This document shows positions 9,227 to 19,310 of a stretch of DNA of 64,000 bases, one piece after another. Every line of letters starts with the position of its first letter. Position 1 is the stretch's first letter. Made by a program: the position numbers and the translations under genes. This stretch comes from Terriglobia bacterium (GTDB lineage: Bacteria; Acidobacteriota; Terriglobia; Terriglobales; Acidobacteriaceae): positions 1-64,000 of the forward strand of contig JAIQFH010000044.1 of NCBI GenBank assembly GCA_020073385.1, read 5' to 3'. The notes below the pieces were generated by a model. That model worked only from the letters and a program-made list of their open reading frames with translations. It was not told where the DNA came from and ran no database searches.

Positions 9227-12139
9227 ATGAGGCGGTTCGACCAAATTCCGACGGCGACCTACCGCCTGCAACTCAATCCTCATTTCACCTTTCGTGATGC
9301 CACCGCGATCATTCCTTATCTCAGCCAGCTTGGGATCAGCCACTTCTACGTTTCGCCGTACCTGCGCGCGCGCCCAGGAAGCATGCATGGCTACGACATC
9401 ATCGATCACAATGCACTCAATCCCGAACTCGGCACGCCCGACGATTACGAGGGTTTCGTCTCGGAGTTGCATCGTCACGGCATGCGCCAGATCCTCGACA
9501 TTGTTCCCAACCACATGGGAGTCATGGGCAGCGATAACGCCTGGTGGCTCGATGTTCTCGAAAATGGCGAAGCCTCCGACTACGCCGACTTCTTCGACAT
9601 CGATTGGGACCCGATCAAAGATGAACTTAAAGGCAAGGTTCTGATTCCCGTTCTCGCTGAACAATATGGGAACGTGTTGGAGAAAGGTGAACTCAAGCTG
9701 ACCTTTGACGCCGAACGCGGAGAGTTCAGCATCTTCTATTTTCAGCATCGTTTTCCAGTCGATCCCAAAGAGTACTCGCGCATTTTGGGTTTCCAGATCG
9801 AACGCCTGCAGGACAAACTCGGGCCCACCCATGAAGACTTCCTCGAGCTGCAAAGCATTATTACCGCCTTCGGGCATTTGCCGGATCGTCGGGGCGCCAC
9901 ACCGGAGCAGAACGTCGAGCGCAACCGTGAAAAGGAAGTGCAGAAGCGCCGTCTGGCCGCTCTCTGCGCCCGATCTCTCGAGTTAACGGATTTCATCGTC
10001 GGGAATGTAACAACAATCAACGGCACGCCCGACGATCCCCGCAGCTTCGACGCTTTGCATGAACTCATCAAGGCCCAGCCCTACCGCTTCGCTCAATGGC
10101 GTGTTGCCGCCGATGACATCAATTACCGCCGGTTCTTCGACATCAACGATCTCGCTGCCCTTCGCACCGAGAACGATAAAGTCTTCAACCAGACGCACAA
10201 GCTGATCCTGGACCTTGTCACGCAGGGAAAACTCGACGGTCTTCGCGTCGACCATCCCGACGGCCTCTACGACCCGGCCCGTTATTTCGAACAGTTGAGC
10301 GGTCGCTTGCGGACAGAACTCAAACCCCAAGACCGCGAGGCTTATCTGATCGCGGAAAAAATTCTCACCGGCGACGAGCGCCTGCCAGAACAATGGCCCA
10401 TTGAGGGCACAACCGGCTACGAATTTGCCAACCTGGTCAATGGACTCTTCGTAGACCGTTCAGCCGGTGAAAAGATGGAGCGTATCTATCGATCCTTCAC
10501 CGGCATCTCATCAGAATTTGCAGACGTCGTCTATCGATGTAAAAGACACATCCTCAAGGTAGTGCTCGCCAGCGAACTGAACGTACTCGCCAATCTCCTC
10601 AGCCGCATCGCTCTTGCCAGCCGCTACACTTGCGATTTCACCCTTAACAGTCTTCGCAGCGCGCTAGGCGAAATCATCGCCAGTTTCCCCGTTTATCGCA
10701 CCTACGTGAATGGTCCTGAAGTCTCTGAGGAGGACCGGCGCTACGTCGAAAAAGCGGTCGTTGCCGCAAGGAAAAGGAGCAACGCTGCCGACCTGAGCGT
10801 CTTCGACTTCGTCCAGCACATCTTGCTGATCGACGTTTACGGCAGCGATGCTGGTTGGTACAAGCAGGCGGTAGTGCGTTTTTCCATGAAATTCCAGCAG
10901 GTCACGGCCGCAGTGATGGCGAAAGGACTGGAGGACACTGCGTTTTACCGCTACAACCGTCTGGTCTCTCTCAATGAAGTCGGTGGAAATCCCAGCCGCT
11001 TCGGCACAACAGTTGAGGAATTTCATCGCGCGAACCATGAACGACTGTCCTGCTGGCCTGACACGATGCTGGCTTCCTCGACGCACGATTCGAAGCGTTC
11101 CGAAGATGTGCGGGCACGCATCAACGTGCTCTCCGAGATGCCCCTGCTCTGGCTCCTTCATCTGCGCCGATGGCGTGACTGGAACCGCGGCAAGAAGCGA
11201 CCGATCGATGGCCAAGCTGCGCCGACGCGAAACGACGAGTACCTCCTGTATCAGACCCTCATTGGAACCTGGCCCTCGGAACCGCTCGACGATACTGGCT
11301 GGAAGATATACACAGAACGCATCGAGCAATACGCGCTCAAAGCGGCGCGCGAAGCCAAGGAACATACCAGTTGGGCCAACACTAATTCAGAATATGAGAG
11401 CGCGCTCGTTGATTTCACCCAAGCGATTCTCGATCGTTCCGCTCATAACCGCTTCCTGGCTGACTTCGAGGGTGTAGCGCGCCGCATTGTCCGCATCGGC
11501 GCCTTCAACAGCTTTTCGCAAACTCTTCTCAAACTGACATCTCCCGGAGTGCCCGATATCTACCAGGGAAATGAATTACTGGAGCTGAACCTGGTCGATC
11601 CTGATAATCGGCGACCGGTCGACTACGATCGCCGGAGGGAGTTGCTGGCGACGCTGAAGCGAGAAACCGCCTCAATCCACGAGTTGCCGGCCCGGGTTCG
11701 AAACTTGATTTCGGCACCTGACAGCAATGCTGCGAAACAGTACCTTGCTTGGAAGACCCTAACCTTCCGCCGCCAGCAGCCCGCTCTGTTTCATCGCGGC
11801 AGCTACATTCCTCTGCATGCAGCGGGAGAGAAGTCCGAACACGTGGTCGCTTTTGCTCGACAGCATGAAGGACGCACGCTCATTGTTGCGGTGCCGAGGC
11901 TCTCCGGCAGGTTGATGGGCGAGAGTCACGACTCGGTGTGTGAAGAGGCGATCTGGCGAGACACCACGCTCGAAATCCCCAGCGATGGCGTGACCTGTTA
12001 CCACAACCTTTTCACAGGCGAGTGCCTGCCGCTCAAACCGGATGCAATGGCCCGAATTCATCTCTCTCACCTGTTTCGCAACTTCCCTGTCGCGATCTTG
12101 TTCAGCGAACCGCAACCCTCAACTCAAAGTTGCACTTAA
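9227..12139 (+). CDS. treY: Maltooligosyl trehalose synthase TreY
   Basis: Isomerises the reducing-end alpha-1,4 bond of maltodextrins to the alpha,alpha-1,1 bond of trehalose. 970 residues from the ATG at 9227, which gives the family-typical opening IPTATYRLQLNPHFTF; the frame stays open to a TTG at 9188, but that has no advantage. Signature blocks include GSMHGYDIIDHNALNPELG, the nucleophile Asp342 in GLRVDHPDGL, and Glu377 in AEKILTGDERLP. The C-terminal part (SPGVPDIYQGNELLELNLVD) is also diagnostic. A 241-bp gap separates it from treZ, so it may have its own promoter, but the same-strand order glgX-treZ-treY makes a complete TreXYZ route. Confidence 0.94.
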   Translation: MRRFDQIPTATYRLQLNPHFTFRDATAIIPYLSQLGISHFYVSPYLRARPGSMHGYDIIDHNALNPELGTPDDYEGFVSELHRHGMRQILDIVPNHMGVMGSDNAWWLDVLENGEASDYADFFDIDWDPIKDELKGKVLIPVLAEQYGNVLEKGELKLTFDAERGEFSIFYFQHRFPVDPKEYSRILGFQIERLQDKLGPTHEDFLELQSIITAFGHLPDRRGATPEQNVERNREKEVQKRRLAALCARSLELTDFIVGNVTTINGTPDDPRSFDALHELIKAQPYRFAQWRVAADDINYRRFFDINDLAALRTENDKVFNQTHKLILDLVTQGKLDGLRVDHPDGLYDPARYFEQLSGRLRTELKPQDREAYLIAEKILTGDERLPEQWPIEGTTGYEFANLVNGLFVDRSAGEKMERIYRSFTGISSEFADVVYRCKRHILKVVLASELNVLANLLSRIALASRYTCDFTLNSLRSALGEIIASFPVYRTYVNGPEVSEEDRRYVEKAVVAARKRSNAADLSVFDFVQHILLIDVYGSDAGWYKQAVVRFSMKFQQVTAAVMAKGLEDTAFYRYNRLVSLNEVGGNPSRFGTTVEEFHRANHERLSCWPDTMLASSTHDSKRSEDVRARINVLSEMPLLWLLHLRRWRDWNRGKKRPIDGQAAPTRNDEYLLYQTLIGTWPSEPLDDTGWKIYTERIEQYALKAAREAKEHTSWANTNSEYESALVDFTQAILDRSAHNRFLADFEGVARRIVRIGAFNSFSQTLLKLTSPGVPDIYQGNELLELNLVDPDNRRPVDYDRRRELLATLKRETASIHELPARVRNLISAPDSNAAKQYLAWKTLTFRRQQPALFHRGSYIPLHAAGEKSEHVVAFARQHEGRTLIVAVPRLSGRLMGESHDSVCEEAIWRDTTLEIPSDGVTCYHNLFTGECLPLKPDAMARIHLSHLFRNFPVAILFSEPQPSTQSCT

Positions 12140-12222
12140 GAGAAGAGCAGGTCGCTAGAACTAAAGACTCCTGCTCATCAGGCCCACGGAACACAGCGTG
12201 CGGTCCCTTCCAGTTCGCCTGC

Positions 12223-12242
12223 ACTGTCCAGCAATGGACAGT
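12223..12242. promoter_or_regulatory. 20-bp palindrome, candidate upstream activator site for an NtrC-type regulator
   Basis: ACTGTCCA-GCAA-TGGACAGT, perfect 8-bp arms around a 4-bp centre. The TGTC-N8-GACA core resembles sites of NtrC-family activators. Its centre is about 128 bp upstream of the start predicted from the sigma-54 match, inside the usual 80-200 bp enhancer range. The cluster it precedes encodes an NtrC-type activator. Confidence 0.55.
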
Positions 12243-12333
12243 CCAATCTCCCAGCGAACATTTCGAGCATGCATCAGACACAACAACGTCATAGTATCGC
12301 CTTTGCTTTCAAAGATTTGATGGAAGCGCACGT

Positions 12334-12350
12334 TGGCCCTGAAGTTGCCA
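12334..12350 (+). promoter_or_regulatory. Sigma-54 (-24/-12) promoter match
   Basis: TTGGCCCTGAAGTTGCC fits the consensus TTGGCAC-N5-TTGC, with the obligatory GG (12335-12336) and GC (12347-12348) separated by exactly 10 bases. Predicted transcription start is about 12360, only about 3 bases before the adaptor ATG at 12363, so the transcript would be almost leaderless. The match has not been tested experimentally. Confidence 0.5.
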
Positions 12351-12362
12351 CATCGCAAGGTG

Positions 12363-13625
12363 ATGGATATCGCCCGCCCAGAGTTTAAGGAACGCAAACG
12401 TCGGCGCCAGATTGCCACGGCGGCCGTGGTCGTTGTCGTGGTAGCTGCCCTTACAATCGTCGTATATCGCCTTCGTCCCGCTGCGCCAACGGTCGAGCGC
12501 GGGACCGTCTGGACCGACTCGGTGAAGCGCGGCTCAATGTTACGCCAGGTACGCGGCATTGGATCCCTGGTGCCTTCGCAGGAATCCGTCTTGCAGATTC
12601 CCGCCGAGACCGAAGCCACCATTATTCGAATCCGGATGCTCCCGGGATCACTGGTGAACGCCGACAGCATTCTCGTCGAAATGAGTGATCCGCAGGTGGA
12701 ACAGGCAGCGGTGGACGCACATCTTCAATGGAAGGCGGCAGAGGCCGAGTATCAGAGCCAGCGCATGAAGCTGGAAAGCGACCTGATGAACCAGAAGGCT
12801 GGCGCCGCAACGGTGAAAGCCGACTACAACACGACGCAGTTGCAGTCGCAAACCGACAAGGCTCTGTACGATCTCGGCGTGATCTCCGGACTCGCCTATA
12901 AGGCTTCGAAGAGCAAGGCAGACGAACTCACCATCCGCAATGGACTAGAAGATCAGCGACTGGAGAGCACACAGAAAGCGATTGACGCGCAACTCGCGCA
13001 ATTGCAGGCCAAAGTCGACCAAATGCGAGTTCTGGCAGAGCTGAAGCAAAAACAACTCGATGCGCTGAAGGTCCGCGCCAAGATCGAAGGAGTTCTAGTC
13101 GAACTGCCGTTGCACGTAGGGCAGCACGTAACCCCCGGAACGATGCTGGCCAAGGTGGTGCAGCCTAATCATCTGATGGCGGAACTGAAAGTCGCCGAGA
13201 CCCAAGCACGGGATGTGCAGATCGGCGAACCGGCCTCGGTGGATACGCACAACGGAGTGATCGCCGGCTCGGTGATGCGGGTCGATCCCGGAGTGCAAAA
13301 CGGAACGGTAACCGTCGACGTCAAACTAGTAGGCGACTTGCCGAAAGGCGCCCGGCCTGACCTGAGCGTAGATGGCACGATCGATCTCGAGCGTCTGGAC
13401 AATGTGCTCTACGTGGGGCGTCCGGCATTCGGGCAGGAGAACAGCACAATCAGTCTATTCAGGCTTGACGGGGATGGGCGCGATGCGACGCGGGTCCCGG
13501 TGAAAGTGGGACGGGCTTCCGTCAATTCGATTCAAGTAATTGAGGGCTTGCACGAAGGCGACACGGTCGTGCTTTCCGACATGTCGCGCTGGGACAACAC
13601 CGACCGGATCCGGCTTCAGGATTAA
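12363..13625 (+). CDS. Periplasmic adaptor (HlyD/MacA-like membrane-fusion protein)
   Basis: Links an inner-membrane ABC permease to an outer-membrane channel. 420 residues from ATG 12363: a basic cytoplasmic start (MDIARPEFKERKRRRQ), one membrane helix (about 18-36), then lipoyl/barrel-sandwich halves around a long alpha-helical hairpin (about 105-235, rich in Gln/Lys/Ala), and a beta-barrel and membrane-proximal domain ending VLSDMSRWDNTDRIRLQD. I prefer this ATG over TTG 12333 because adaptors of this group commonly begin MDI-RPE and because 12333 lies inside the sigma-54 match; GTG 12360 is also in frame. It opens a cluster with ATPases, nine permeases and a TolC homologue, so it is probably their shared adaptor. 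Confidence 0.85.
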   Translation: MDIARPEFKERKRRRQIATAAVVVVVVAALTIVVYRLRPAAPTVERGTVWTDSVKRGSMLRQVRGIGSLVPSQESVLQIPAETEATIIRIRMLPGSLVNADSILVEMSDPQVEQAAVDAHLQWKAAEAEYQSQRMKLESDLMNQKAGAATVKADYNTTQLQSQTDKALYDLGVISGLAYKASKSKADELTIRNGLEDQRLESTQKAIDAQLAQLQAKVDQMRVLAELKQKQLDALKVRAKIEGVLVELPLHVGQHVTPGTMLAKVVQPNHLMAELKVAETQARDVQIGEPASVDTHNGVIAGSVMRVDPGVQNGTVTVDVKLVGDLPKGARPDLSVDGTIDLERLDNVLYVGRPAFGQENSTISLFRLDGDGRDATRVPVKVGRASVNSIQVIEGLHEGDTVVLSDMSRWDNTDRIRLQD

Positions 13626-13656
13626 GAACAAAACTCAAAATCGAGGCGAATGATTC

Positions 13657-14382
13657 ATGAGCGACGCTAGCCAACCACTCATTCAGATCACCGATATGAC
13701 GAAAGTCTTCTACACCGACGAAATCGAAACACACGCTCTGTCGGGCGTGCACCTTTCGGTCAACAAAGGCGAGTACGTCGCCATGTCAGGACCATCGGGC
13801 TGCGGCAAATCCACGCTGCTCTCGATTATTGGACTCCTCGACACTCCCACGGGCGGTCGATATTTTCTGAATAACAAGGCGGTGGAGAATCTGGATTTCG
13901 CTGAGCGGGCGCGCATCCGCAACCAGGAGATCGGATTCATCTTCCAGAGTTTCAACCTGATTGGCGATCTCACTGTCTATGAAAATGTCGAATTGCCACT
14001 GACCTACCGACAGCGTATGCCGAGCGCCGAGCGAAAAGGGCGCGTGATGGAGGCGCTGGAACGCGTGGGGATGGCACATCGCGTGAGGCATTATCCATCG
14101 CAACTGTCAGGCGGTCAGCAGCAGCGTGTCGCTGTGGCACGCGCACTTGGTGGAAAGCCCTCGATTCTGCTCGCTGATGAGCCTACGGGGAATTTGGATT
14201 CGCGCAACGGCGAGGCGGTTATGGAGTTGCTGGCCGATCTGCACCGCGAGGGCGCAACCATCTGCATGGTGACGCACGATCCCCGCTTCGCCAAGCACGC
14301 GCAGCGCGAAGTGCACCTGTTCGACGGGAAAGTGGTGGCCGAGGAAGAACTCAAGAAGCTGTTGGCGGATGTAGGCGCATGA
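13657..14382 (+). CDS. ABC transporter ATPase 1 (MacB/LolD type)
   Basis: Nucleotide-binding subunit that would drive the following permeases. 241 residues with all motifs intact: Walker A GPSGCGKS (45-52), Q-loop in FIFQSFNL, signature LSGGQQQR (150-157), Walker B ILLADEP (170-176), D-loop GNLDS and switch His207 in VTHD. It is close to the LolD/MacB/FtsE class that pairs with FtsX-fold permeases. Its stop codon overlaps the start of the first permease by 4 bp (ATGA), and it begins 31 bp after the adaptor, so co-translation with an ADOP-type permease is built into the sequence. Confidence 0.95.
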   Translation: MSDASQPLIQITDMTKVFYTDEIETHALSGVHLSVNKGEYVAMSGPSGCGKSTLLSIIGLLDTPTGGRYFLNNKAVENLDFAERARIRNQEIGFIFQSFNLIGDLTVYENVELPLTYRQRMPSAERKGRVMEALERVGMAHRVRHYPSQLSGGQQQRVAVARALGGKPSILLADEPTGNLDSRNGEAVMELLADLHREGATICMVTHDPRFAKHAQREVHLFDGKVVAEEELKKLLADVGA

Positions 14383-16838
14383 ACCACCTGCTTCAAGACC
14401 TTCGTTTTGCCTTGCGGCAGTTGCTGAAGAGCCTCGGCTTCAGCGCCGTTGCTGTACTGACGTTGGCACTCGGAATCGGCGCAAACACCGCAATTTTCAG
14501 CGTTGTAAACGGAGCATTGCTCCGTCCTCTTCCGTTCAAAGATCCCGACCAGATCGTTCGCGTCTGGCACACCCCGCCGGCAAAGAGCTTTCCCGGGATC
14601 CCCACGTTCTCGGTGTCGGCCGCGAATTATTTCGACTGGCAACGAGACAACCACGTTTTCGAGCGGATGGCGATCTACAACTACCGTGGCTTCACGCTCA
14701 CCAGCACCGCACAGCCGCTGCAGGTCGACGCTAGCGCCGTCAGTTCCGGTTTTTTTGAAACGCTAGGAGTTGCCCCCTTGCTGGGGCGCGTTTTTTCCCC
14801 CGAAGAAGACCGGCCGGGGCACACGAATGTGGTTGTCCTCAGTCACCGGTTCTGGCAGGAGCACTTCGGTGCGGATCCAAACCTTGTCGGCCACAACATC
14901 ACGATGGACGGAACGAATTTCCTGGTCGCGGGAGTAATGCCCGGAAGCTTCAGGTTCCCGGATTACGGCCCGATGCCCGTTCAGATGTGGACGCCAATGG
15001 GCTGGACCGACAAGGAACGCGCGGTCCGTGGAGAGCATCACTCTGTGGTTATCGCGCGGCTCAAGCCGGGCGTCGATCTGAAACAAGCGCAGGCTGAGAT
15101 GAACACAATTTCGAGCCGCCTTGAGCAACTCTATCCCGCGGATGATAAGGGATGGGGCGCATTAGTCGTGCCCCTCCATCAGGACATGGTCACTGACGTC
15201 CGGCCAGCGCTGCTCGTGCTGCTGGGTGCCGTCGCGTTTGTTCTGCTGATCGCCTGCGCTAACGTCGCCAACCTTGTGCTTGCCCGGACGTTCGCCCGGC
15301 AGAAGGAGATTGCAATTCGTACAGCTCTCGGCGCGAGTTCACCGCGTGTGTTCCGACAGGTTCTTACCGAATCTGTGTTCCTTGCCGTGATCGGCGGATC
15401 ACTTGGATTAATCGTCGCGGCTTTCGGTCAGCGTTTCATCCTGTCATTTCTGGCAAATCAGCTACCCGATTCGGTGATGGTTCACCTGGATCTGCAGGTG
15501 CTCGCATTCACAGCCTGCATTTCAGTGCTCACGGGAATCTTCGCCGGAGTACTTCCCGCCATCCGACTGGCCCACTCCGATGTCAACCAGGCGCTGAAAC
15601 AAGGTCTGGGGCGAACCGACGAGAGTTCCGCTAGCCACGGCACCCGCAGGATTCTGGTTGTGGTGGAAGTCGCACTCTCACTCGTTCTGTTGGTCGGCGC
15701 TGGACTGATGATCCGCAGTTTCCAACAATTGCAACGTGTGGCTCCCGGTTTCGAGTCTCATGGCGTTCTCACCATGACGGCTGCGATCGCTCGCGCAAAG
15801 TTTGCTCAACCCACCGAAGAAGTCAACTTCTTCGAACAAACGCTGCGGCGGGTGCGAGCACTTCCGGGGGTGGAAGCAGCTGGCGTTATCGACGACATTC
15901 CTCTAGACAACGGTGGCTCGCATCAGCCCATTTCGATCGAAGGGCAGCCCGAAGTGGCGATGGCCGATCAACCCGAGGTCGACGTCCGATTGATCAGCGC
16001 CGGCTACCTGCGATCGATGCATATCCCATTGCTGCGAGGACGCGATTTCGGGGATCAGGACGTCAGCGATAGGCCGGCCTCCATTCTGATCAGCGAATCA
16101 ATGGCGCGGCGTTTCTGGCCTGGCGAGGATCCCATCGGCAAACGTCTGACGCTGACGTTCTCTCCGAAGCAGGTTCGTGAAGTCGTAGGAGTAGTTGGAG
16201 ACGTGAAGCTCGACAGTCTGGACCAGGAGCGGCCCTCAACGACGCTTTACGTTCCCTTCGATCAGCTCGCCTCGACTGAGGAATCCAACTTCAGTTCTTT
16301 TCCCATGACGCTGGTTGTGCGCACTGCGACGACTCCGGCCAGCATGGTCTCGGCGGTCACAAACGCGATCCACGAAGTCGACGGCACCGTTCCAGTTCGT
16401 GACGTTCTCACCATGGATGACGTACTCACCAAATCCCTGTCGCAATCGCGATTCAACACGCTGCTGCTGGGCGTATTCGCGGGACTGGCACTGCTGCTGG
16501 CTGCCATTGGTATCTACAGCGTGCTCTCCTACAGCGTCAGGCAACGTGTGCCGGAAATCGGAATCAGGCTGGCTCTCGGCGCGCGCATGACAGATGTGCT
16601 GCGCATGGTCGTAATTGAAGGAATGAAGCCGACCCTGCTCGGGGTAGCGATCGGCGTGGCAGCGGCATTCGCTATGGGACGACTGGTAGCCAGCCTCATC
16701 TTCCAGGTGAAGCCAACGGATCCGGTGACATTCCTTGTAGTGGCGGCCTTGCTGGCATTAATCGCGTTGCTTGCCTGCATCATTCCTGCCTATCGGGCGA
16801 GCAAGGTCGATCCAGTGATCGCATTACGCAACGAATGA
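14379..16838 (+). CDS. ADOP-type FtsX/MacB-like permease 1 of 9
   Basis: 819 residues with the duplicated MacB layout: cytosolic amphipathic start ([18 protein letters not shown]), membrane helix about 21-43, periplasmic domain, FtsX core from about 276, a second helix at about 423 with a second periplasmic domain, and a final FtsX core from about 695. The ADOP family is described as acidobacterial, internally duplicated and lacking an adjacent ATPase, yet this gene overlaps an ATPase gene by 4 bp. First-domain marker: [10 protein letters not shown]. It is the only one of the nine ending in IALRNE rather than a Tyr-containing ALRYE/ALRYD. The transported substrate cannot be told from sequence; family relatives export antibiotics, peptides or lipids, or act as mechanical transmitters. 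Confidence 0.88.
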   Translation: MNHLLQDLRFALRQLLKSLGFSAVAVLTLALGIGANTAIFSVVNGALLRPLPFKDPDQIVRVWHTPPAKSFPGIPTFSVSAANYFDWQRDNHVFERMAIYNYRGFTLTSTAQPLQVDASAVSSGFFETLGVAPLLGRVFSPEEDRPGHTNVVVLSHRFWQEHFGADPNLVGHNITMDGTNFLVAGVMPGSFRFPDYGPMPVQMWTPMGWTDKERAVRGEHHSVVIARLKPGVDLKQAQAEMNTISSRLEQLYPADDKGWGALVVPLHQDMVTDVRPALLVLLGAVAFVLLIACANVANLVLARTFARQKEIAIRTALGASSPRVFRQVLTESVFLAVIGGSLGLIVAAFGQRFILSFLANQLPDSVMVHLDLQVLAFTACISVLTGIFAGVLPAIRLAHSDVNQALKQGLGRTDESSASHGTRRILVVVEVALSLVLLVGAGLMIRSFQQLQRVAPGFESHGVLTMTAAIARAKFAQPTEEVNFFEQTLRRVRALPGVEAAGVIDDIPLDNGGSHQPISIEGQPEVAMADQPEVDVRLISAGYLRSMHIPLLRGRDFGDQDVSDRPASILISESMARRFWPGEDPIGKRLTLTFSPKQVREVVGVVGDVKLDSLDQERPSTTLYVPFDQLASTEESNFSSFPMTLVVRTATTPASMVSAVTNAIHEVDGTVPVRDVLTMDDVLTKSLSQSRFNTLLLGVFAGLALLLAAIGIYSVLSYSVRQRVPEIGIRLALGARMTDVLRMVVIEGMKPTLLGVAIGVAAAFAMGRLVASLIFQVKPTDPVTFLVVAALLALIALLACIIPAYRASKVDPVIALRNE

Positions 16839-16850
16839 ACGAACAATCAA

Positions 16851-19295
16851 GTGACTGGCTTTCTCCAAGACGTTCGATACGCACTGCGCCAAATGCGCAA
16901 GGGCCCCGGTTTTGCGCTCAGCGCGATTGTGGTGCTGGCCCTCGGGATTGGCGCTACTACCGGCATGCTCGCAATTGTGCAGTCGGTGTTGTTGCGGCCA
17001 CTGGAGTATCGGGAACCGGAGAGGTTGGTGGCTGTGGACGTTTCGGGGAACGGAGATGAAGGAAGCAACTGGTTGGTTGTTCCGATAGACGATTTCCCGG
17101 ACATGCAGCGGAACCTTCACCAGTTTGAACAGCTCGCTGCGTTCAATAGTCTCCCTGTGCCGGTAGAAACCGATGAAGGCACCCAGATGCTGCTGGCGCC
17201 TGAAGTGACCACGAATTTCTTTCAGACCGTTGGCGTGTTGCCAGTGATGGGGAGGCCTTTCCTCGAGGGAGACGATGCGCCCGGCGCGGGAGCCGCAATT
17301 GTCAGCCATGACTTCTGGCAGAACTCGATGCACGGCACGAGCGCAGTCCTCGGCAGCAAGCTCAAGGTGAATGGGCAGTTGTACACAATCGTTGGCGTCA
17401 TGCCGCCCCGATTCCAATTTCCCGTCACGTACGGCAAAAGCATTTGGACTGCTCTGCAACTCACTCCCGATCAGAAGACAAGGCAGGGACTTGACAACTT
17501 CCAAGTCTTGGGCCGACTGAGGTCCGCCACATCGCTGGAGCAGGCCCGCGCCGAAGGGGAGGCGTTCATTCGAAACAGGAAGCCGAGTTCTGCTTCTACC
17601 CCTCCACTTCACTTCGGGGTTTATTCGTATCAGCACTACATCATCGGAGAGACGAGGCCCGCCCTACTCGCTCTGCTGGGGGCGTGCGTGGTGCTGTTGC
17701 TGATCGCGATTGTGAATACGGCCAATTTGCAGATTGCGCGGGCTGCAACGCGGCAAGGCGAGATCGCAATGCGAAGTGCCCTGGGCGCATCACGAGTGCG
17801 GATCGTCCGGCAGATGATTGTGGAGAGCTTGATCCTCTCGTTCGCCGGAGCGGCACTCGGTTGGTCTCTGGCGGCTGCATTTGTCGGCGTCGCTCGTCGT
17901 CTTTTTCCCCAGCAGCCCCGATTCGATTCGCTGCAATTCAATCCATGGACGCTGGTGGCTTGTTTGCTGATCACATTCTTATGCGGCTTGGGGGCAGCAA
18001 TCGCCCCTTCGTGGCATGTTCTGAAAAATCGGCGCGACTTGCTGGTTCAATCCAGCGCGAGGATCAGCCGTCATTCCCGGCTCAGCGGCTGGCTGGTTGC
18101 GGCGGAAGTTGCGCTTAGCACCGTTTTGCTGGTGGCTGCAGGACTTTTCCTCCGGACACTCCGTTCGCTCGAAAACGTTCCGCTGGGATTTAACTCCGAA
18201 AATGTCACGACTTTTCTCCTCTGGGCGCAGGGCGGCAATAGTCTCCCGATGCCGGTGAAAGTGGCTGCTTATCATCGCGTGCTGGACCGACTGGAGCAAC
18301 TGCCGAACGTTGACGCTGCCGGGTTGGTCACCTCTCTGCCCATCTCCGATTTTCAGATGGCATCTGGTTCGGGCTTTGCAGTTCCCGGTCTCCTCTCGGG
18401 CGATGAGAAGCCAGGCCCGTTTACTCGCGTCACTGCAGTGAGCCCCGGATATTTCCGAACGCTCGCCATTCCAGTCACAGCAGGCCGTGGACCCTCCGCA
18501 AGCGATACAGCGAACACGCAGCTAGTCGGAATCGTCAATCAGGCATTTGTCGAGAAATACCTGCGAAGCGTGAATCCGATCGGGCAGCAAATTATTCTCG
18601 AGAAACCTACGGGCATCCTCCAGCCCGTCACAATCGTGGGCGTGTCTGGAAATGTCGTGCAGTTCAATTCGATTGGCAATCCAGTGGAACCTGAACTCGC
18701 GCTTTCATACCTCCAACTACCGCCAGCCGCGCAGTTCTCTCAATACCTGATTGGCTTCGCAGACGGTTTTGCTGTTCGTACTCGGTCCGCTGCGGGTGAT
18801 ATCGGAGCAACCATCCGCGGGATCATGAAGAGCGAGGCCGCGGATTTTGCGATTGATGACTTGGTTCCCTTACGCCAGGCCGTCGAAGACAACATGACGA
18901 CGCAGCGTCTCACGCTTCAGGTCACTTCGTCTTTTGCGTGGATCGCGGTGTTGCTCTCTGCAGCCGGGCTCTATGCCGTATTGGCCTACGTCGTCGGACA
19001 GAGAATCCATGAAATGGGAATAAGGTTTGCGTTAGGCGCGACACGCGGGAATATTTTTGGCCTCATCGTGCGGCAAGGCTTGTGGATGGCCGGCGCAGGA
19101 CTGTTGTTGGGATGGGCCAGCGCCTTACTCGTAGGACGCTGGATACGCAATTTTCTTTATGGCGTCACCACCGCAGATCCGCTCACGTTTGCGATCGTCG
19201 GAATCATAGTCGTGCTCGCCGGTGTGGTGGCGGTAATGGTGCCTGCGCGGCGCGCCGCATCCGTCGATCCGATGGTGGCGCTGCGGTACGAGTGA
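16851..19295 (+). CDS. ADOP-type permease 2 of 9
   Basis: 814 residues, starting at a GTG 12 bp after permease 1 with no clear ribosome-binding site, so its translation may depend on the upstream gene. The conserved start (FLQDVRYALRQMRKGPGF) and end (DPMVALRYE) are present. First-domain marker: GVMPPRFQFP. The first FtsX core (from about 268) reads LLIAIVNTANLQIARAATRQ, replacing the ACANVANL sequence seen in several neighbours by AIVNTANL. The second core (from about 695) contains RIHEMGIRFALGATRG. It differs enough from its neighbours in the periplasmic parts that only the framework aligns by eye, arguing for an old duplication. Confidence 0.86.
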   Translation: MTGFLQDVRYALRQMRKGPGFALSAIVVLALGIGATTGMLAIVQSVLLRPLEYREPERLVAVDVSGNGDEGSNWLVVPIDDFPDMQRNLHQFEQLAAFNSLPVPVETDEGTQMLLAPEVTTNFFQTVGVLPVMGRPFLEGDDAPGAGAAIVSHDFWQNSMHGTSAVLGSKLKVNGQLYTIVGVMPPRFQFPVTYGKSIWTALQLTPDQKTRQGLDNFQVLGRLRSATSLEQARAEGEAFIRNRKPSSASTPPLHFGVYSYQHYIIGETRPALLALLGACVVLLLIAIVNTANLQIARAATRQGEIAMRSALGASRVRIVRQMIVESLILSFAGAALGWSLAAAFVGVARRLFPQQPRFDSLQFNPWTLVACLLITFLCGLGAAIAPSWHVLKNRRDLLVQSSARISRHSRLSGWLVAAEVALSTVLLVAAGLFLRTLRSLENVPLGFNSENVTTFLLWAQGGNSLPMPVKVAAYHRVLDRLEQLPNVDAAGLVTSLPISDFQMASGSGFAVPGLLSGDEKPGPFTRVTAVSPGYFRTLAIPVTAGRGPSASDTANTQLVGIVNQAFVEKYLRSVNPIGQQIILEKPTGILQPVTIVGVSGNVVQFNSIGNPVEPELALSYLQLPPAAQFSQYLIGFADGFAVRTRSAAGDIGATIRGIMKSEAADFAIDDLVPLRQAVEDNMTTQRLTLQVTSSFAWIAVLLSAAGLYAVLAYVVGQRIHEMGIRFALGATRGNIFGLIVRQGLWMAGAGLLLGWASALLVGRWIRNFLYGVTTADPLTFAIVGIIVVLAGVVAVMVPARRAASVDPMVALRYE

Positions 19296-19310
19296 GAGAG
19301 TGAGACAGCC

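Larger units (their letters stand above)
12140..12362. other. Promoter region of the permease cluster
   Basis: The 223 bp between treY and the adaptor gene hold a 7-bp-stem hairpin just after the treY stop (GAGCAGG 12145-12151 with CCTGCTC 12170-12176, no T-run), a 20-bp palindrome and a sigma-54 promoter match. The last two are entered separately. No other gene-like frame is supported. Confidence 0.6.
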
